This document shows, piece after piece, positions 1 through 7,646 of a stretch of DNA of 23,994 nucleotides (the first letter of the stretch is position 1; each line of letters opens with the position of its first letter). The notes under the pieces are model-generated. The model ran no database searches. It had not been told where the DNA came from and saw only the letters and a list, made by a program, of their open reading frames with translations. Source of the DNA: CAZJBP01 sp964544115 (GTDB lineage: Bacteria > Verrucomicrobiota > Kiritimatiellia > UBA8416 > JADHWI01); the NCBI GenBank assembly GCA_964544115.1, contig CAZJBP010000037.1, positions 1 to 23,994 of the forward strand, given 5' to 3'. The translations under genes were made by a program, and so were the position numbers.

Positions 1-142
1 TCGCCGGACCGGAGGGGCCGCCCCAGAGGGCCAAGTCAGTGAAACGAGGATGCGCCCGCCACAAGCGCGAAGTTGACAAATTCCTTTCCAGTGCCGACGG
101 TATGGAGCGGGTGGGCGATTGTTGCTCCCCGGGGAGGCAGAC

Positions 143-1231
143 ATGTTCAGTTCGCTGGGAACGGTGTTCCGCGTCACGACCTTCGGCGAGTCGCACTGCA
201 AGGGCGTCGGCGCGGTGGTCGACGGCTGCCCGGCGCGCCTGCCGCTGACCGAGGCGGATATCCAGCCCCAGCTCGACCGGCGCCGCCCGGGGCAGAGCGG
301 CCTGACCACGCCGCGCCAGGAGGCCGACCAGGTGACGATCCTGTCCGGCACGGAGAAAGGGGTGACGCTGGGCACGCCCATCGCCCTGCTCGTGGCCAAC
401 CGGGACCAGCGCCCCGAGGACTACGGCGAGATGGCGGCGATTCCTCGCCCGTCGCATGCCGACTGGACGTACCTGCTGAAGTACGGCATCAAGGCGTCCA
501 GCGGGGGCGGCCGTTCCAGCGCCCGGGAAACCATCGGCCGCGTGGCGGCCGGCGCCATTGCCGAGAAACTGCTGCGGATCCGGCACGGGATAGAGATCGT
601 CGCCTGGGTCAGCCGCGCGGGCTCCGTTGAATGCCCGATGCCCGACGTGGCCGCCGTGACGCGCGCGCAGGTCGATGCGTCGGCGGTCCGGTGTCCCGAT
701 GCGGCTTCTGCGGCGCGGATGATCGATCTCATCCAGCGTACCCGCGATGAGGCCGACTCGGTCGGCGGCGTCCTGACCTGCGTGTGCCGGAATGTGCCGG
801 CAGGGTGGGGGGAGCCGGTGTTCGACAAGCTCGAGGCCCGGCTGGCCCACGCCATGCTGTCGATCCCCGCCACGAAGGGCTTCGAAATCGGCTCGGGGTT
901 TGACGGCTCCCGCCTGAAGGGGTCCGAACACAACGACCGGTTCGAGGTCCGCGACGGACGCCTCCGTACGCGCACGAACAACAGCGGCGGAGTGCAGGGC
1001 GGGATTTCCAATGGCGAGCCGATCGTCTTCCGCGTGGCGTTCAAGCCGCCGGCCACCATCGGCAAGGCCCAGCCGACGGTGGACCTGGACGGCAACGAGG
1101 TGGTGCTGGAGGCGAAGGGTCGGCACGATCCGTGCGTGGTGCCGCGCGCCGTGTCCATCGTCGAGGCCATGGCCGCGCTGGTGCTGATCGATCTGTCGCT
1201 GTGCCAGGGGCGCAACGGATGGATTGAGTGA
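143..1231 (+). CDS. aroC: Chorismate synthase
   Basis: Converts 5-enolpyruvylshikimate-3-phosphate to chorismate, the last step of the shikimate pathway, using reduced FMN in the cytoplasm. The 362-aa product has the usual family length. Visible motifs are the N-terminal FGESHCKGVGAVVDG (about 14-28, with the catalytic-type His18), RRRPGQSGLTTPR (about 48-60), KYGIKASSGGGRSSARET (about 113-130), RTNNSGGVQGGISNGEP, and C-terminal GRHDPCVVPRAV. A TTG 24 bases further upstream is open, but the ATG at 143 is preferred because GGGGAGG (131-137) sits five bases before it and the protein then begins with the normal MFSSLGTVFRVTTFGESH. The stop overlaps the GTG of tag by four bases, so the two are probably translationally coupled. 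Identification is firm. Confidence 0.97.
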   Translation: MFSSLGTVFRVTTFGESHCKGVGAVVDGCPARLPLTEADIQPQLDRRRPGQSGLTTPRQEADQVTILSGTEKGVTLGTPIALLVANRDQRPEDYGEMAAIPRPSHADWTYLLKYGIKASSGGGRSSARETIGRVAAGAIAEKLLRIRHGIEIVAWVSRAGSVECPMPDVAAVTRAQVDASAVRCPDAASAARMIDLIQRTRDEADSVGGVLTCVCRNVPAGWGEPVFDKLEARLAHAMLSIPATKGFEIGSGFDGSRLKGSEHNDRFEVRDGRLRTRTNNSGGVQGGISNGEPIVFRVAFKPPATIGKAQPTVDLDGNEVVLEAKGRHDPCVVPRAVSIVEAMAALVLIDLSLCQGRNGWIE

Positions 1232-1848
1232 GCAGCAGCCGCGACGTTGTCCGCTGCGGGTGGTGCGGCGAGGACCCGCTCTACGTGGCCTACCACGACC
1301 GGGAGTGGGGCGTGCCCTCCTTCGACGATGCGCACCTTTTCGAGATGTTGATCCTCGAGGGCGCGCAGGCCGGGCTGAGCTGGCTGACGATCCTGCGCAA
1401 GCGCGAGACCTACCGGCGCGCGTTCGACGGCTTCGACCCGGAGCGCATCGCCCGGTACGACGCGGCCAAGGTAAGCATGCTGCTGGCGGACGCCGGCATC
1501 GTTCGCAACCGGCTCAAGGTCTCTGCGGCCATCGACAACGCGCGGGCCTTCCTGGCGGTCCGGGAGTCGCACGGCTCCTTCGCGCGTTTCCTGTGGACCT
1601 TCGTCGACTCCACGCCGCGGCTCAACGCGTGGCGGGCGCTGGCCGAACTGCCGGCGTCGACGCCCGAGTCGGACCGGATGAGCCGCGAGCTGAAGCGCCT
1701 GGGCTTCCGGTTTGTGGGGTCGACCATCTGCTACGCGTTCATGCAGTCCGTCGGCATGGTGAACGATCACCTGGTCGACTGCTTCCGCTACGCCGAGATC
1801 ACGGCGGCCCCACCAGGTCCACGCCGGCCACGCAGGTCTCCCCTGTGA
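1228..1848 (+). CDS. tag: DNA-3-methyladenine glycosylase I
   Basis: Base-excision repair enzyme that removes 3-methyladenine from alkylated DNA. The 206-aa product follows the E. coli Tag pattern: RCGWCGEDPLYVAYHDREWG at the N terminus, LEGAQAGLSW (Glu44 and Trp52, equivalent to E. coli Glu38 and Trp46), and VGSTICYAFMQSVGMVNDH near the end. The zinc ligands are present as Cys10, His23, His181 and Cys185. It starts with GTG in a GTGA overlap with the aroC stop. The last 15 residues (TAAPPGPRRPRRSPL) lie beyond the conserved domain and are encoded in DNA that also encodes the C terminus of the convergent GH99-like gene, so this tail is probably a read-on extension. Pairing of tag with aroC looks like operon convenience rather than shared function. 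Confidence 0.95.
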   Translation: MSSSRDVVRCGWCGEDPLYVAYHDREWGVPSFDDAHLFEMLILEGAQAGLSWLTILRKRETYRRAFDGFDPERIARYDAAKVSMLLADAGIVRNRLKVSAAIDNARAFLAVRESHGSFARFLWTFVDSTPRLNAWRALAELPASTPESDRMSRELKRLGFRFVGSTICYAFMQSVGMVNDHLVDCFRYAEITAAPPGPRRPRRSPL

Positions 1849-3265
1849 CGGACACGCGCACGCCGCTCCGCCCGGCGATGCCCACAGTATAGACGCCGGC
1901 CGGCATCCTCAGCCGCGAGAGGGTGTAGACGCCGCGCGAATCGGAGGCATCCCGCGCCACGACGCGCCCCCCCGCAGACGCCTCCACGCTGACGCCGGCG
2001 GCCGGAGCGCCATCGGGGCGGCTCACGCGGCCGCTGACGGCGATCACCGCGTCGCGCACGGCCGCCAGGTGCTGCGTGCCGAAGCCCTCATAGGCGTGGC
2101 CCTGAGTATACTCGCGGCCGGACTCGGTCTGGTCGCGCGCGGTCGGAGGCGCCGCGCGCAGCGGCTCGATGGCGGTGTCCTCGTTCCATTCGTTGAACGA
2201 GGTAATGAGGAGCATGTTCAGGCGCGGGTCGAGGTTCGGGAACGCCAGCCGGCGGAAGCTCTCGCGCAGGAAACTGGTCTCGGGCTGCCCCGGGCCCCAC
2301 TGGCGGGGAATGACGAAGTGGTCCGACCGGCGGCGCACGCCGCGGTCGTTGTAGCCCGGCAGGATGCCCGGCACGAAGGCGCGCTCGGGAGAGACCGCTC
2401 GCCGGTACTGCTGGTAGAGGCGGCCCACGTCCTCCACAAAGCGGCTGCTGCTGCCGTAGCCCGCGTGCTCGGAGCGCGACCAGTCGTACGCGTTGTAGGC
2501 CGTCACGGCGTCGAACAGCCGGATGCGGTCCATCTGGGGGCGCTTTGCGCCGCGCGGCTGGCCCTTGCGGCCGGGGTGGTCGGCGATGATGTTCCAGAAT
2601 ACCTCGTCCGCGATCACGTAGGGGTGGAAGCCCAGCGCGGACAGGTCATCGCGCATGCCGGCCATCGCCTCGGCGTAGCGGCCGGCGAGGGTGCGCGTGA
2701 GGTAGAGGATGATGACCGGCCGGCCGTCCACGCGCAGGTAGCTCGGGTGGCTGAAGTAGGCGCCGGCCAGGCGCCGCATGTCCGCCCGGAAGGCCTGAAC
2801 GGTGTCGTCGGTGAACTCCGTGGCGCCGGTCTTGGGGTTGAACGCGAGCGACCAGGTCTCGTAGAAGATGCAGAAGCGGATGTCGGCGATGTTGGCGGCC
2901 TGAAGGAAGACGTCAGGGGCCTTCGGATCTCGGCCCGCCTCCCGCCGCGGCCACCAGTCGAGCGTCAGAAAGTCGATGCCGAACTCCGAGCACCAGGCGA
3001 TCTGCTGCTCCACCGTGCGCACGTCGTCGGAGGCGTAGCGCCCGAGGGCCGGCTCTTGTGGCGGGTTGAGGCGGGCGCGCAGGTAGCCCTTGTCGAAGTT
3101 TGAGGGATACCACCGGTAATAGTGCGCGCCCACGAGGTAGCGGTCCTCCGGGCGGGCGGCGGGGAGTTCGGGCGCGCGACGGCAACCGGCCGCGGTCGCG
3201 ACCATCGCGACGGCCAGCAGGCGCAGGATGAGCCCTCCGAAGGCTGATGGAAAAGCCGTGTGCAC
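1799..3265 (-). CDS. GH99-like glycoside hydrolase lipoprotein with C-terminal beta-sandwich repeat
   Basis: Predicted surface or periplasmic lipoprotein of the glycoside hydrolase 99-like (endo-alpha-mannanase/WbsX-like) TIM-barrel group. An N-terminal hydrophobic stretch ends in a lipobox (ATAAGC), then HYYRWYPSNFDKGYLRARLN, FGIDFLTLDWWPRR, YLRVDGRPVIILYL and the late barrel motif SFNEWNEDTAIEP (about residues 356-368), all typical of this superfamily. The last ~80 residues (VSGRVSRPDGAPAAGV onward, with DSRGVYTLSRL) form a carboxypeptidase-regulatory/CNA-B-like beta-sandwich, a probable carbohydrate- or wall-facing module. Start is uncertain: the GTG at 3265 gives 488 aa with a complete signal peptide; a TTG at 3301 is also open, and neither has a good ribosome site. 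The 3' end overlaps tag by 50 nt. Substrate unknown, probably a mannan-like or other polysaccharide. Confidence 0.8.
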   Translation of the reverse strand: MHTAFPSAFGGLILRLLAVAMVATAAGCRRAPELPAARPEDRYLVGAHYYRWYPSNFDKGYLRARLNPPQEPALGRYASDDVRTVEQQIAWCSEFGIDFLTLDWWPRREAGRDPKAPDVFLQAANIADIRFCIFYETWSLAFNPKTGATEFTDDTVQAFRADMRRLAGAYFSHPSYLRVDGRPVIILYLTRTLAGRYAEAMAGMRDDLSALGFHPYVIADEVFWNIIADHPGRKGQPRGAKRPQMDRIRLFDAVTAYNAYDWSRSEHAGYGSSSRFVEDVGRLYQQYRRAVSPERAFVPGILPGYNDRGVRRRSDHFVIPRQWGPGQPETSFLRESFRRLAFPNLDPRLNMLLITSFNEWNEDTAIEPLRAAPPTARDQTESGREYTQGHAYEGFGTQHLAAVRDAVIAVSGRVSRPDGAPAAGVSVEASAGGRVVARDASDSRGVYTLSRLRMPAGVYTVGIAGRSGVRVSVTGETCVAGVDLVGPP

Positions 3266-3444
3266 GTCGGCACGTATACGCTCTTCCCGCCCGCGTGGCA
3301 ACGGCCGGCTGCGCGGCTCAGCATCCCGGAGGATGCGTGCTGAAGGGGGCCGTTGTCAGGTCGGCGAAAGAATGGGCTGTACGCGCGCGGGATCCGTCCT
3401 CTACAAGGGCGGGGTCCAATCTTGGGCCGAGACGGGGAGGCAGC

Positions 3445-4521
3445 ATGGCTGAAGATACGTATCTGACCTACATGGGTCGGGGGCCGAGGAAGATCCAGCA
3501 CTGGGAGCACTGGTCCTGCCCGGATGCCGAAACCTTTCTCACTGGCATCGACTACTACGCCCATCCGCGCCAGTGCCGGCTCAGGCTGAAAGAACTGTAT
3601 CCGCAGCTCAATCTCGGGATTCCCGCCACGGACGATCCCATTCGGCGCCTCGACCAGCAGGAGGACAAGGGGAAGGGGCGCTGGGGGGATGCCTATCGCA
3701 ACGACTGGCAGCAGGAGGTGGCGGGGCATCGCTTCAAGAGCGAGGAGGAGATGCTGAGCTTCAGCCCGCTGGCCCAGGGCGACTTCCGGGGGTGGAACGT
3801 CGTTGTGGACGATGACTACCGCGACGAGGATGCGCTCTACCAGCGGTGGCGCAAAGGCTATCCGGCCGAGTGGGGCGACAAGGCGCCGGAAGGCTCCGCC
3901 GCATCCTCCGGGTTCTACAACACGATGTTCATGTGGCCGCTGCTGGTGTTCGGGTACGAGAACTTTCTCTCGATCTGCCTCCGGCCGGAGTTCGAGCGGA
4001 TCATGGACGAGTTCGCGGAGATCAACCGGCGCGTCTTTCGCGCCATGGCCCGCCTGCCCGTGAACTTCGTGGTGTGCCACGATGACATCGTGCTCTCCAG
4101 CGGACCGGTGTGCAGTCCCGCCTGGATGCGCAAGTTCATCTTCCCGCGCTACGAGGAGTTCTGGAGCATTCTCAAGGCGGCGGGCAAGGAGCCGATCTTC
4201 ATGGTGGACGGCTGCGTGGACGCCTTCGCGGACGACGTGATGGCCTGCGGAGCCCGCGGCATCATCAGCGAGCCCTACACGAACTACAAGGCCCTGGCGC
4301 GCCGGTACAAGGACTGCTTCATCGCGGGAGAAGGCGACAACCGCATCCTGATGCGCAACAACCCCGCCGAGATCCGGGCCATGGTGGAGTCGATGGTGGA
4401 GACCGGCCGGATGTCGGGCGGGTACATGATGTGCATCGGAAACCACATCCCGTACAACGTGCCGCCCGCGGCGATCAAGCTCTACCTGGACCTGTCGAGC
4501 GACCTGGCCTACCGGTCGTAG
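3445..4521 (+). CDS. Uroporphyrinogen decarboxylase (UroD)-family protein
   Basis: 358-aa member of the UroD/MtaA/MetE-like TIM-barrel superfamily. It is unlikely to be the heme enzyme HemE, because the conserved HemE N-terminal motif with its paired arginines is absent. Visible features include FYNTMFMWPLLVFGYENFL (about 154-172), CHDDIVLSSGP (about 211-221), PIFMVDGCVDAF, and GARGIISEP near the C terminus; the HDD cluster and the barrel-end DG/EP motifs resemble UroD-like proteins common in Planctomycetes and Lentisphaerae, where many sit in sugar-catabolic or methyl-transfer loci. The upstream open frame could extend to 3247, but GGGGAGG (3434-3440) four bases before ATG 3445 fixes the start. 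It is divergent from the GH99-like gene and convergent with the ATPase gene. The reaction is not predictable; a corrinoid methyltransferase-like or decarboxylase role is possible. Confidence 0.82.
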   Translation: MAEDTYLTYMGRGPRKIQHWEHWSCPDAETFLTGIDYYAHPRQCRLRLKELYPQLNLGIPATDDPIRRLDQQEDKGKGRWGDAYRNDWQQEVAGHRFKSEEEMLSFSPLAQGDFRGWNVVVDDDYRDEDALYQRWRKGYPAEWGDKAPEGSAASSGFYNTMFMWPLLVFGYENFLSICLRPEFERIMDEFAEINRRVFRAMARLPVNFVVCHDDIVLSSGPVCSPAWMRKFIFPRYEEFWSILKAAGKEPIFMVDGCVDAFADDVMACGARGIISEPYTNYKALARRYKDCFIAGEGDNRILMRNNPAEIRAMVESMVETGRMSGGYMMCIGNHIPYNVPPAAIKLYLDLSSDLAYRS

Positions 4522-4526
4522 GCGCG

Positions 4527-4592
4527 TCGCCTTGGTGATGTCCCCGGCCGGGTTCTCGCCGACCTCTCGCTCGATGGTCAGGAAGCCGGTGT
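4527..4592 (-). pseudogene. Relic of a sugar phosphate isomerase gene (3' fragment)
   Basis: These 66 bases match 5892-5957 inside the intact isomerase gene at 60 of 66 positions. On the minus strand they encode TGFLTIEREVGENPAGDITKA, against TGFLTIEREVGEDPAGDIAKA in the intact copy (two amino-acid changes). The match begins at the last base of the ATPase gene's stop codon and ends six bases before the UroD stop, so nothing of the rest of the gene remains here. It is either the remnant of a second isomerase gene or a duplicated edge produced when the ATPase gene arrived. The six mismatches mean the duplication is not recent. Confidence 0.85.
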
Positions 4593-5737
4593 CATTCCAT
4601 CACGAAACTGAGGTAGTTGTCCCTGTGGATCGTCGTGAATGACGATCCCGGATAGGCCTGGGCCCAACCCGCCGGCGCGGCGTTCTTGCCGGCAGACCAT
4701 TTCATCTCGAAGGCTTTCAGCGCGCCTCCGGCCTCCTCGATGAGGTCGATCTCCTTCCGGTCGTACGTCCGCCAGAAGTAGCTCTGCACATTGCGGCCGT
4801 GGTACAGATTGGCCTTCATGCGCTCCACCAGGGCATAGTTTTCCCACAGCGCGCCGATGTCGTCACGCAGGGCAAACGGGTTGAAGTTGTTGATCAGGGC
4901 GTTCCGGATGCCGTTGTCCACGAAGCCGTACCTTCTGCTCTTGGTGATCTCCTTGCGAAGGTTGCGCGCAAACCCCTGCCGGGTGTAGATCACAAACACC
5001 TTTTCCAGCAGGTCGAGATACCGGTCCACGGTGTTCTTGCTCATGCCCAGCTGCGAGCCCAGCTCCGCGATGGAGACCTCGTGGCCGATCTGAAAGGCGA
5101 GCAGTTGCAGCAGGCGGGTCAGTTTGTCGGCATGCCGGATCCCCTCGAATTGAAGGATGTCCTTGAAGAGATAGGCGCCGACCAGTTCCTTGAGATAGAG
5201 CTCGCGCTCTTCATTGGATGCCATCAGGACCACTTCCGGGTAGCTGCCGTAGATCAGGCGCTGCTCCAGGTGGGCCTGTGTCTCGTGGGGGGCTTCGGTG
5301 ACCGCGATCTCCATCTGGGCCAGCGGGAGCATGAGCAACGTGTAGCGCCTCCCCGTCAGCGGCTCGTCGGTCTGGTGGGCCAGGTCGAAGGAAGAGGACC
5401 CGGTGGCGATGATCTTGAGGCCCGGCAGGTTGTCCACGAGCAGCTTCAAGTTGAGGCCGATCTCCCGGATGTGCTGGGCCTCGTCCACGATCAGGATCTC
5501 GCGCCCTCCGACGAAGGCCTTCAACTTTGGGATCGACTGGCTTCCCAGATGCTCGCGTACGGTAATGTCCTCGGCGGTCACCATGAGAACCCTGGCGTCG
5601 GTCTGTCTCGCATAGTGCTGGATCAGCGTCGTCTTTCCGACGCGCCGCGGGCCGTAAATCACAACCACTTTACCGGACTGAACAAGCGATGTGAGTCGCG
5701 TCAGTTGAGCTTGCGGTATGTAATACGGACTCTTCAT
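4592..5737 (-). CDS. AAA-family ATPase with DUF4143-type C-terminal domain
   Basis: 381-aa P-loop ATPase of the AAA_14/DUF4143 architecture, a patchily distributed family of unsettled function found in bacteria and archaea. Walker A is GPRRVGKTT (29-37), Walker B ILIVDEAQH (81-89), and the sensor-like IIATGSSSFDL follows. A winged-helix-like stretch (VSIAELGSQLGMSKNTVDRYLDL) lies in the middle. The C terminus carries a PD-(D/E)XK-like pattern, EIDLI with Asp331 and then FEMKW with Glu344-x-Lys346, as expected for the restriction-endonuclease-like fold of DUF4143. The ATG lies directly beside a perfect AT-rich inverted repeat, with no visible ribosome site, so the message may be leaderless. 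Flanking isomerase homology on both sides suggests the gene was acquired here. Family assignment is firm; function is not. Confidence 0.9.
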   Translation of the reverse strand: MKSPYYIPQAQLTRLTSLVQSGKVVVIYGPRRVGKTTLIQHYARQTDARVLMVTAEDITVREHLGSQSIPKLKAFVGGREILIVDEAQHIREIGLNLKLLVDNLPGLKIIATGSSSFDLAHQTDEPLTGRRYTLLMLPLAQMEIAVTEAPHETQAHLEQRLIYGSYPEVVLMASNEERELYLKELVGAYLFKDILQFEGIRHADKLTRLLQLLAFQIGHEVSIAELGSQLGMSKNTVDRYLDLLEKVFVIYTRQGFARNLRKEITKSRRYGFVDNGIRNALINNFNPFALRDDIGALWENYALVERMKANLYHGRNVQSYFWRTYDRKEIDLIEEAGGALKAFEMKWSAGKNAAPAGWAQAYPGSSFTTIHRDNYLSFVME

Positions 5738-5738
5738 G

Positions 5739-5764
5739 TGACTGTATTAATATAAATACAGTCA
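5739..5764. promoter_or_regulatory. Perfect 10-bp inverted repeat at the ATPase start (operator/promoter candidate)
   Basis: TGACTGTATT (5739-5748) and AATACAGTCA (5755-5764) are exact reverse complements separated by AATATA. The element is strongly AT-rich in a GC-rich window and ends one base before the ATPase start codon (5735-5737, minus strand). On the minus strand, TTGCAT (5767-5772) could serve as -35, with TATTAA inside the palindrome as -10 at 16-bp spacing, so a bound dimer would block the promoter. This fits an operator for a dimeric regulator or for the ATPase itself through its winged-helix region. No T-run follows, so it is not a typical terminator. Confidence 0.55.
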
Positions 5765-5810
5765 GTATGCAACGCCAAACCGTAGCGTGTTTGGTCATCG
5801 TCACAACCCA

Positions 5811-5830
5811 TGCACGAAGATCCTCGTGCA
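5811..5830 (-). terminator. Short stem-loop downstream of the isomerase gene
   Basis: TGCACGA (5811-5817) and TCGTGCA (5824-5830) form a perfect 7-bp stem with a 6-base loop, 33 bases past the isomerase stop on the minus strand. There is no T-run, so intrinsic termination is uncertain; it may instead be a 3'-end stabilising hairpin. Confidence 0.3.
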
Positions 5831-5862
5831 GTAGCGGGTGGGCATCGCAGCTTGCGGCTGGC

Positions 5863-6687
5863 TCACTTCATCTTGTGCTTCAGGAAGGCGATCGCCTTGG
5901 CGATGTCCCCAGCCGGGTCTTCGCCGACCTCGCGCTCAATGGTCAGGAAGCCGGTGTAGCCGATGGCCCGGAGGGCGCCGAGGTAGCGGTCCCAGTCCAC
6001 GCTGCCCTCGCCGAGAGGGACCTCTTTCCACGCCGGTCCGCGATCCTTGGGCAGGCCGGTGTGATAGGCCTGGACCGCGTCGCAGGGCCAGAGCTGGATC
6101 CCGTCCTTGGCGTGGGTGTGCACGATGTAGTCCTTTAGCGTATGCACGGCCTGCACGGGGTCGTCGGCGACCACCATGACGAGGTTGGCCGGGTCGAGGT
6201 TGACGCCCATGCCTTTGGAGTCGAGATCCTGGAGGAATCGCTTGAGCGTGGTTGCCTTCTCCGGGCCGGTCTCGATGGCCGCGGTCACGCCGATGGAGGC
6301 GCCGTAGTCCGCCATCTGGCGGCAGGCGGCGAGCATGACCTTGTAGATGTCGTCCTTCGGATCCTCGGGCACCACGCCAATGTGGGTGGTCACCACGCGG
6401 GTTCCGACATCCTTGGCCAGGTCGAGGATGCGCTTGAAGCGCTCGACCCGCGCGGCGTTCTCCCGGGCGTCCCGGTAGGCGCCCATGTCTCCGCAGAGCG
6501 CGGAGATGACAATGCCCTGGTCGGCGCAGAACTGCTTGAAGCCCTTCCGGTCCGCCGCGGTCATCTTCTCCGGCTCGGTCAGATAGACCTGCACGCCGTC
6601 TGCCCCGAGCTCCGCCGCCTTGCGAATGCCCTCCATGCGGCCGATCCGGAACGAATCGCTCATCACGCCGATCTTGAACTGCTTCAT
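5863..6687 (-). CDS. Sugar phosphate isomerase/epimerase (xylose isomerase-like TIM barrel)
   Basis: 274-aa protein of the AP endonuclease 2/xylose isomerase-like superfamily, which interconverts keto- and aldo-sugars or epimerises them with a divalent metal. Candidate metal-site residues are in their usual places: His102 (TTHIG), Glu139 (AAIETGPE), Asp165 (VNLDPAN), His192 (VHTHAKD) and Glu251 (LTIERE). The open frame extends to 6780, but ATG 6687 is preferred: GGAGGAAC (6693-6700 on the minus strand) lies five bases upstream and the protein then opens directly with the first barrel strand, MKQFKIGVMSDSF. A 66-base fragment of a sister copy lies at 4527-4592. Neighbouring UroD-like and GH99-like genes suggest carbohydrate use, but the substrate is unknown. 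Confidence 0.9.
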   Translation of the reverse strand: MKQFKIGVMSDSFRIGRMEGIRKAAELGADGVQVYLTEPEKMTAADRKGFKQFCADQGIVISALCGDMGAYRDARENAARVERFKRILDLAKDVGTRVVTTHIGVVPEDPKDDIYKVMLAACRQMADYGASIGVTAAIETGPEKATTLKRFLQDLDSKGMGVNLDPANLVMVVADDPVQAVHTLKDYIVHTHAKDGIQLWPCDAVQAYHTGLPKDRGPAWKEVPLGEGSVDWDRYLGALRAIGYTGFLTIEREVGEDPAGDIAKAIAFLKHKMK

Positions 6688-6806
6688 CCGCTGTTCCTCC
6701 ATGCGGTGGCTCGCCGCATCCGGGCGCGCTGTCCGCCAGTGCCGATTGCATAATGTGTGCCTGGGCCCTGATGCATGCAAGACAGAATGCCGTGTCGCTC
6801 ACCGTC

Positions 6807-6834
6807 TTGACAGCCTCGCGGCCGCTGGTACTCT
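6807..6834 (+). promoter_or_regulatory. Candidate sigma-70-type promoter for the RDD gene
   Basis: TTGACA (6807-6812) is followed after 16 bases by TACTCT (6829-6834), preceded by TG one base upstream, giving an extended -10 (TGGTACTCT). It lies about 50 bases before the RDD start, in the divergent space shared with the isomerase gene. The -10 hexamer itself is weak. Confidence 0.4.
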
Positions 6835-6884
6835 CCCGGGCATAGAACGGAATCATGCGGGTGCGTCCGAGGCGAGGTGGGTCA

Positions 6885-7598
6885 ATGAACTACTACAAAT
6901 TCTCGTGTCCGCACTGTAAGCAGCATCTGGACGTCCCGGAGGATCTCCTGGGCGTGGAGATGGAATGCCCCACCTGCGAGGGGTTGCTCACGTTGCCCGC
7001 CCTGTCAACGATGCAAGCGGCCTTTGAAGCGGCGGATCCCGCTGTGCAGACTCCGCCGCCGCTGTCCCAGAAGCCGGAGGTGTGTCCCTTGTGTGGCGAC
7101 GCCAAGCACATGGAGAAGGCAAGGCCGCTTTACGGGCACAGGGTGTGCAAGAAGTGCTACTACGGCTTCGCCAATCAACGGCAACTGGCCTTCTTCCTGG
7201 ACACGATTACATGGCGCGTCATCCTGTTTCCCGTCGGCTTTGCGATCGGGGCGGCGATGGCCATCTCGGGATCATCCCCCTCGGCAATCTCCGCCGCGGG
7301 CAACGCTCTGGGCTGGCTGCTCCTGCCGATCTTCTGCTGCAAAGACGGCTTCGCCGGTCAGTCGCTTGGAAAACTCATTTGCGGCGTGAGGGTCATTGAC
7401 GCCACCACCGGTGAACCAGGCGGCCTGCTCATGTCGTTCAAGCGGAACCTGCCGCTGATCATACCGTTCATGCCGATCATTGCGGCCTTCCAGCTCTGCA
7501 AAGGAACCCGCACCGGGGATGGCTGGTCCCACACCAAGGTGATCTGGAAGAAGTACGCCGACCATCCGATCTTCGCGCCCACCGAAACGGCCTGCTGA
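6885..7598 (+). CDS. RDD-family membrane protein with two N-terminal zinc ribbons
   Basis: 237-aa protein. Residues 1-35 hold a CxxC pair at 8/11 and 28/31 (CPHC, CPTC); residues 67-91 hold a second set at 67/70 and 88/91 (CPLC, CKKC), so two treble-clef or ribbon zinc sites face the cytoplasm. Residues about 97-205 form an RDD domain: NQRQLAFFLDTITWRVI opens the first membrane span (the Arg and Asp of the family motif are Arg99 and Asp106), and GQSLGKLICGVRVID is the conserved loop before the last span. RDD proteins are poorly characterised; some act as ion antiporters or membrane anchors. Start at ATG 6885 uses GAGGTGG (6874-6880); an upstream ATG at 6855 adds ten arginine-rich residues and is less likely. 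Role in this cell unknown. Confidence 0.85.
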   Translation: MNYYKFSCPHCKQHLDVPEDLLGVEMECPTCEGLLTLPALSTMQAAFEAADPAVQTPPPLSQKPEVCPLCGDAKHMEKARPLYGHRVCKKCYYGFANQRQLAFFLDTITWRVILFPVGFAIGAAMAISGSSPSAISAAGNALGWLLLPIFCCKDGFAGQSLGKLICGVRVIDATTGEPGGLLMSFKRNLPLIIPFMPIIAAFQLCKGTRTGDGWSHTKVIWKKYADHPIFAPTETAC

Positions 7599-7646
7599 AG
7601 CGAGAGCTCGCCTCATGCCGTTCGCTCCCGAGAAGGGGACGGGGGC

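Noticed and set aside
73..106. TTGACA at 73-78 as an aroC promoter
   Set aside because: The -35 is perfect but no acceptable -10 lies at 15-19 bases; TATGGA at 101 is 22 bases away.
2965..4446. Long open frame of 493 codons on the minus strand over the UroD-family gene
   Set aside because: It is antisense to a gene with clear family motifs and its own ribosome site; the translation is His/Val/Pro/Arg-rich without recognisable domains, typical of shadow frames in GC-rich DNA.
3445..4521. Calling the UroD-family gene hemE
   Set aside because: The typical HemE N-terminal substrate-binding motif is absent and no other heme genes are nearby.
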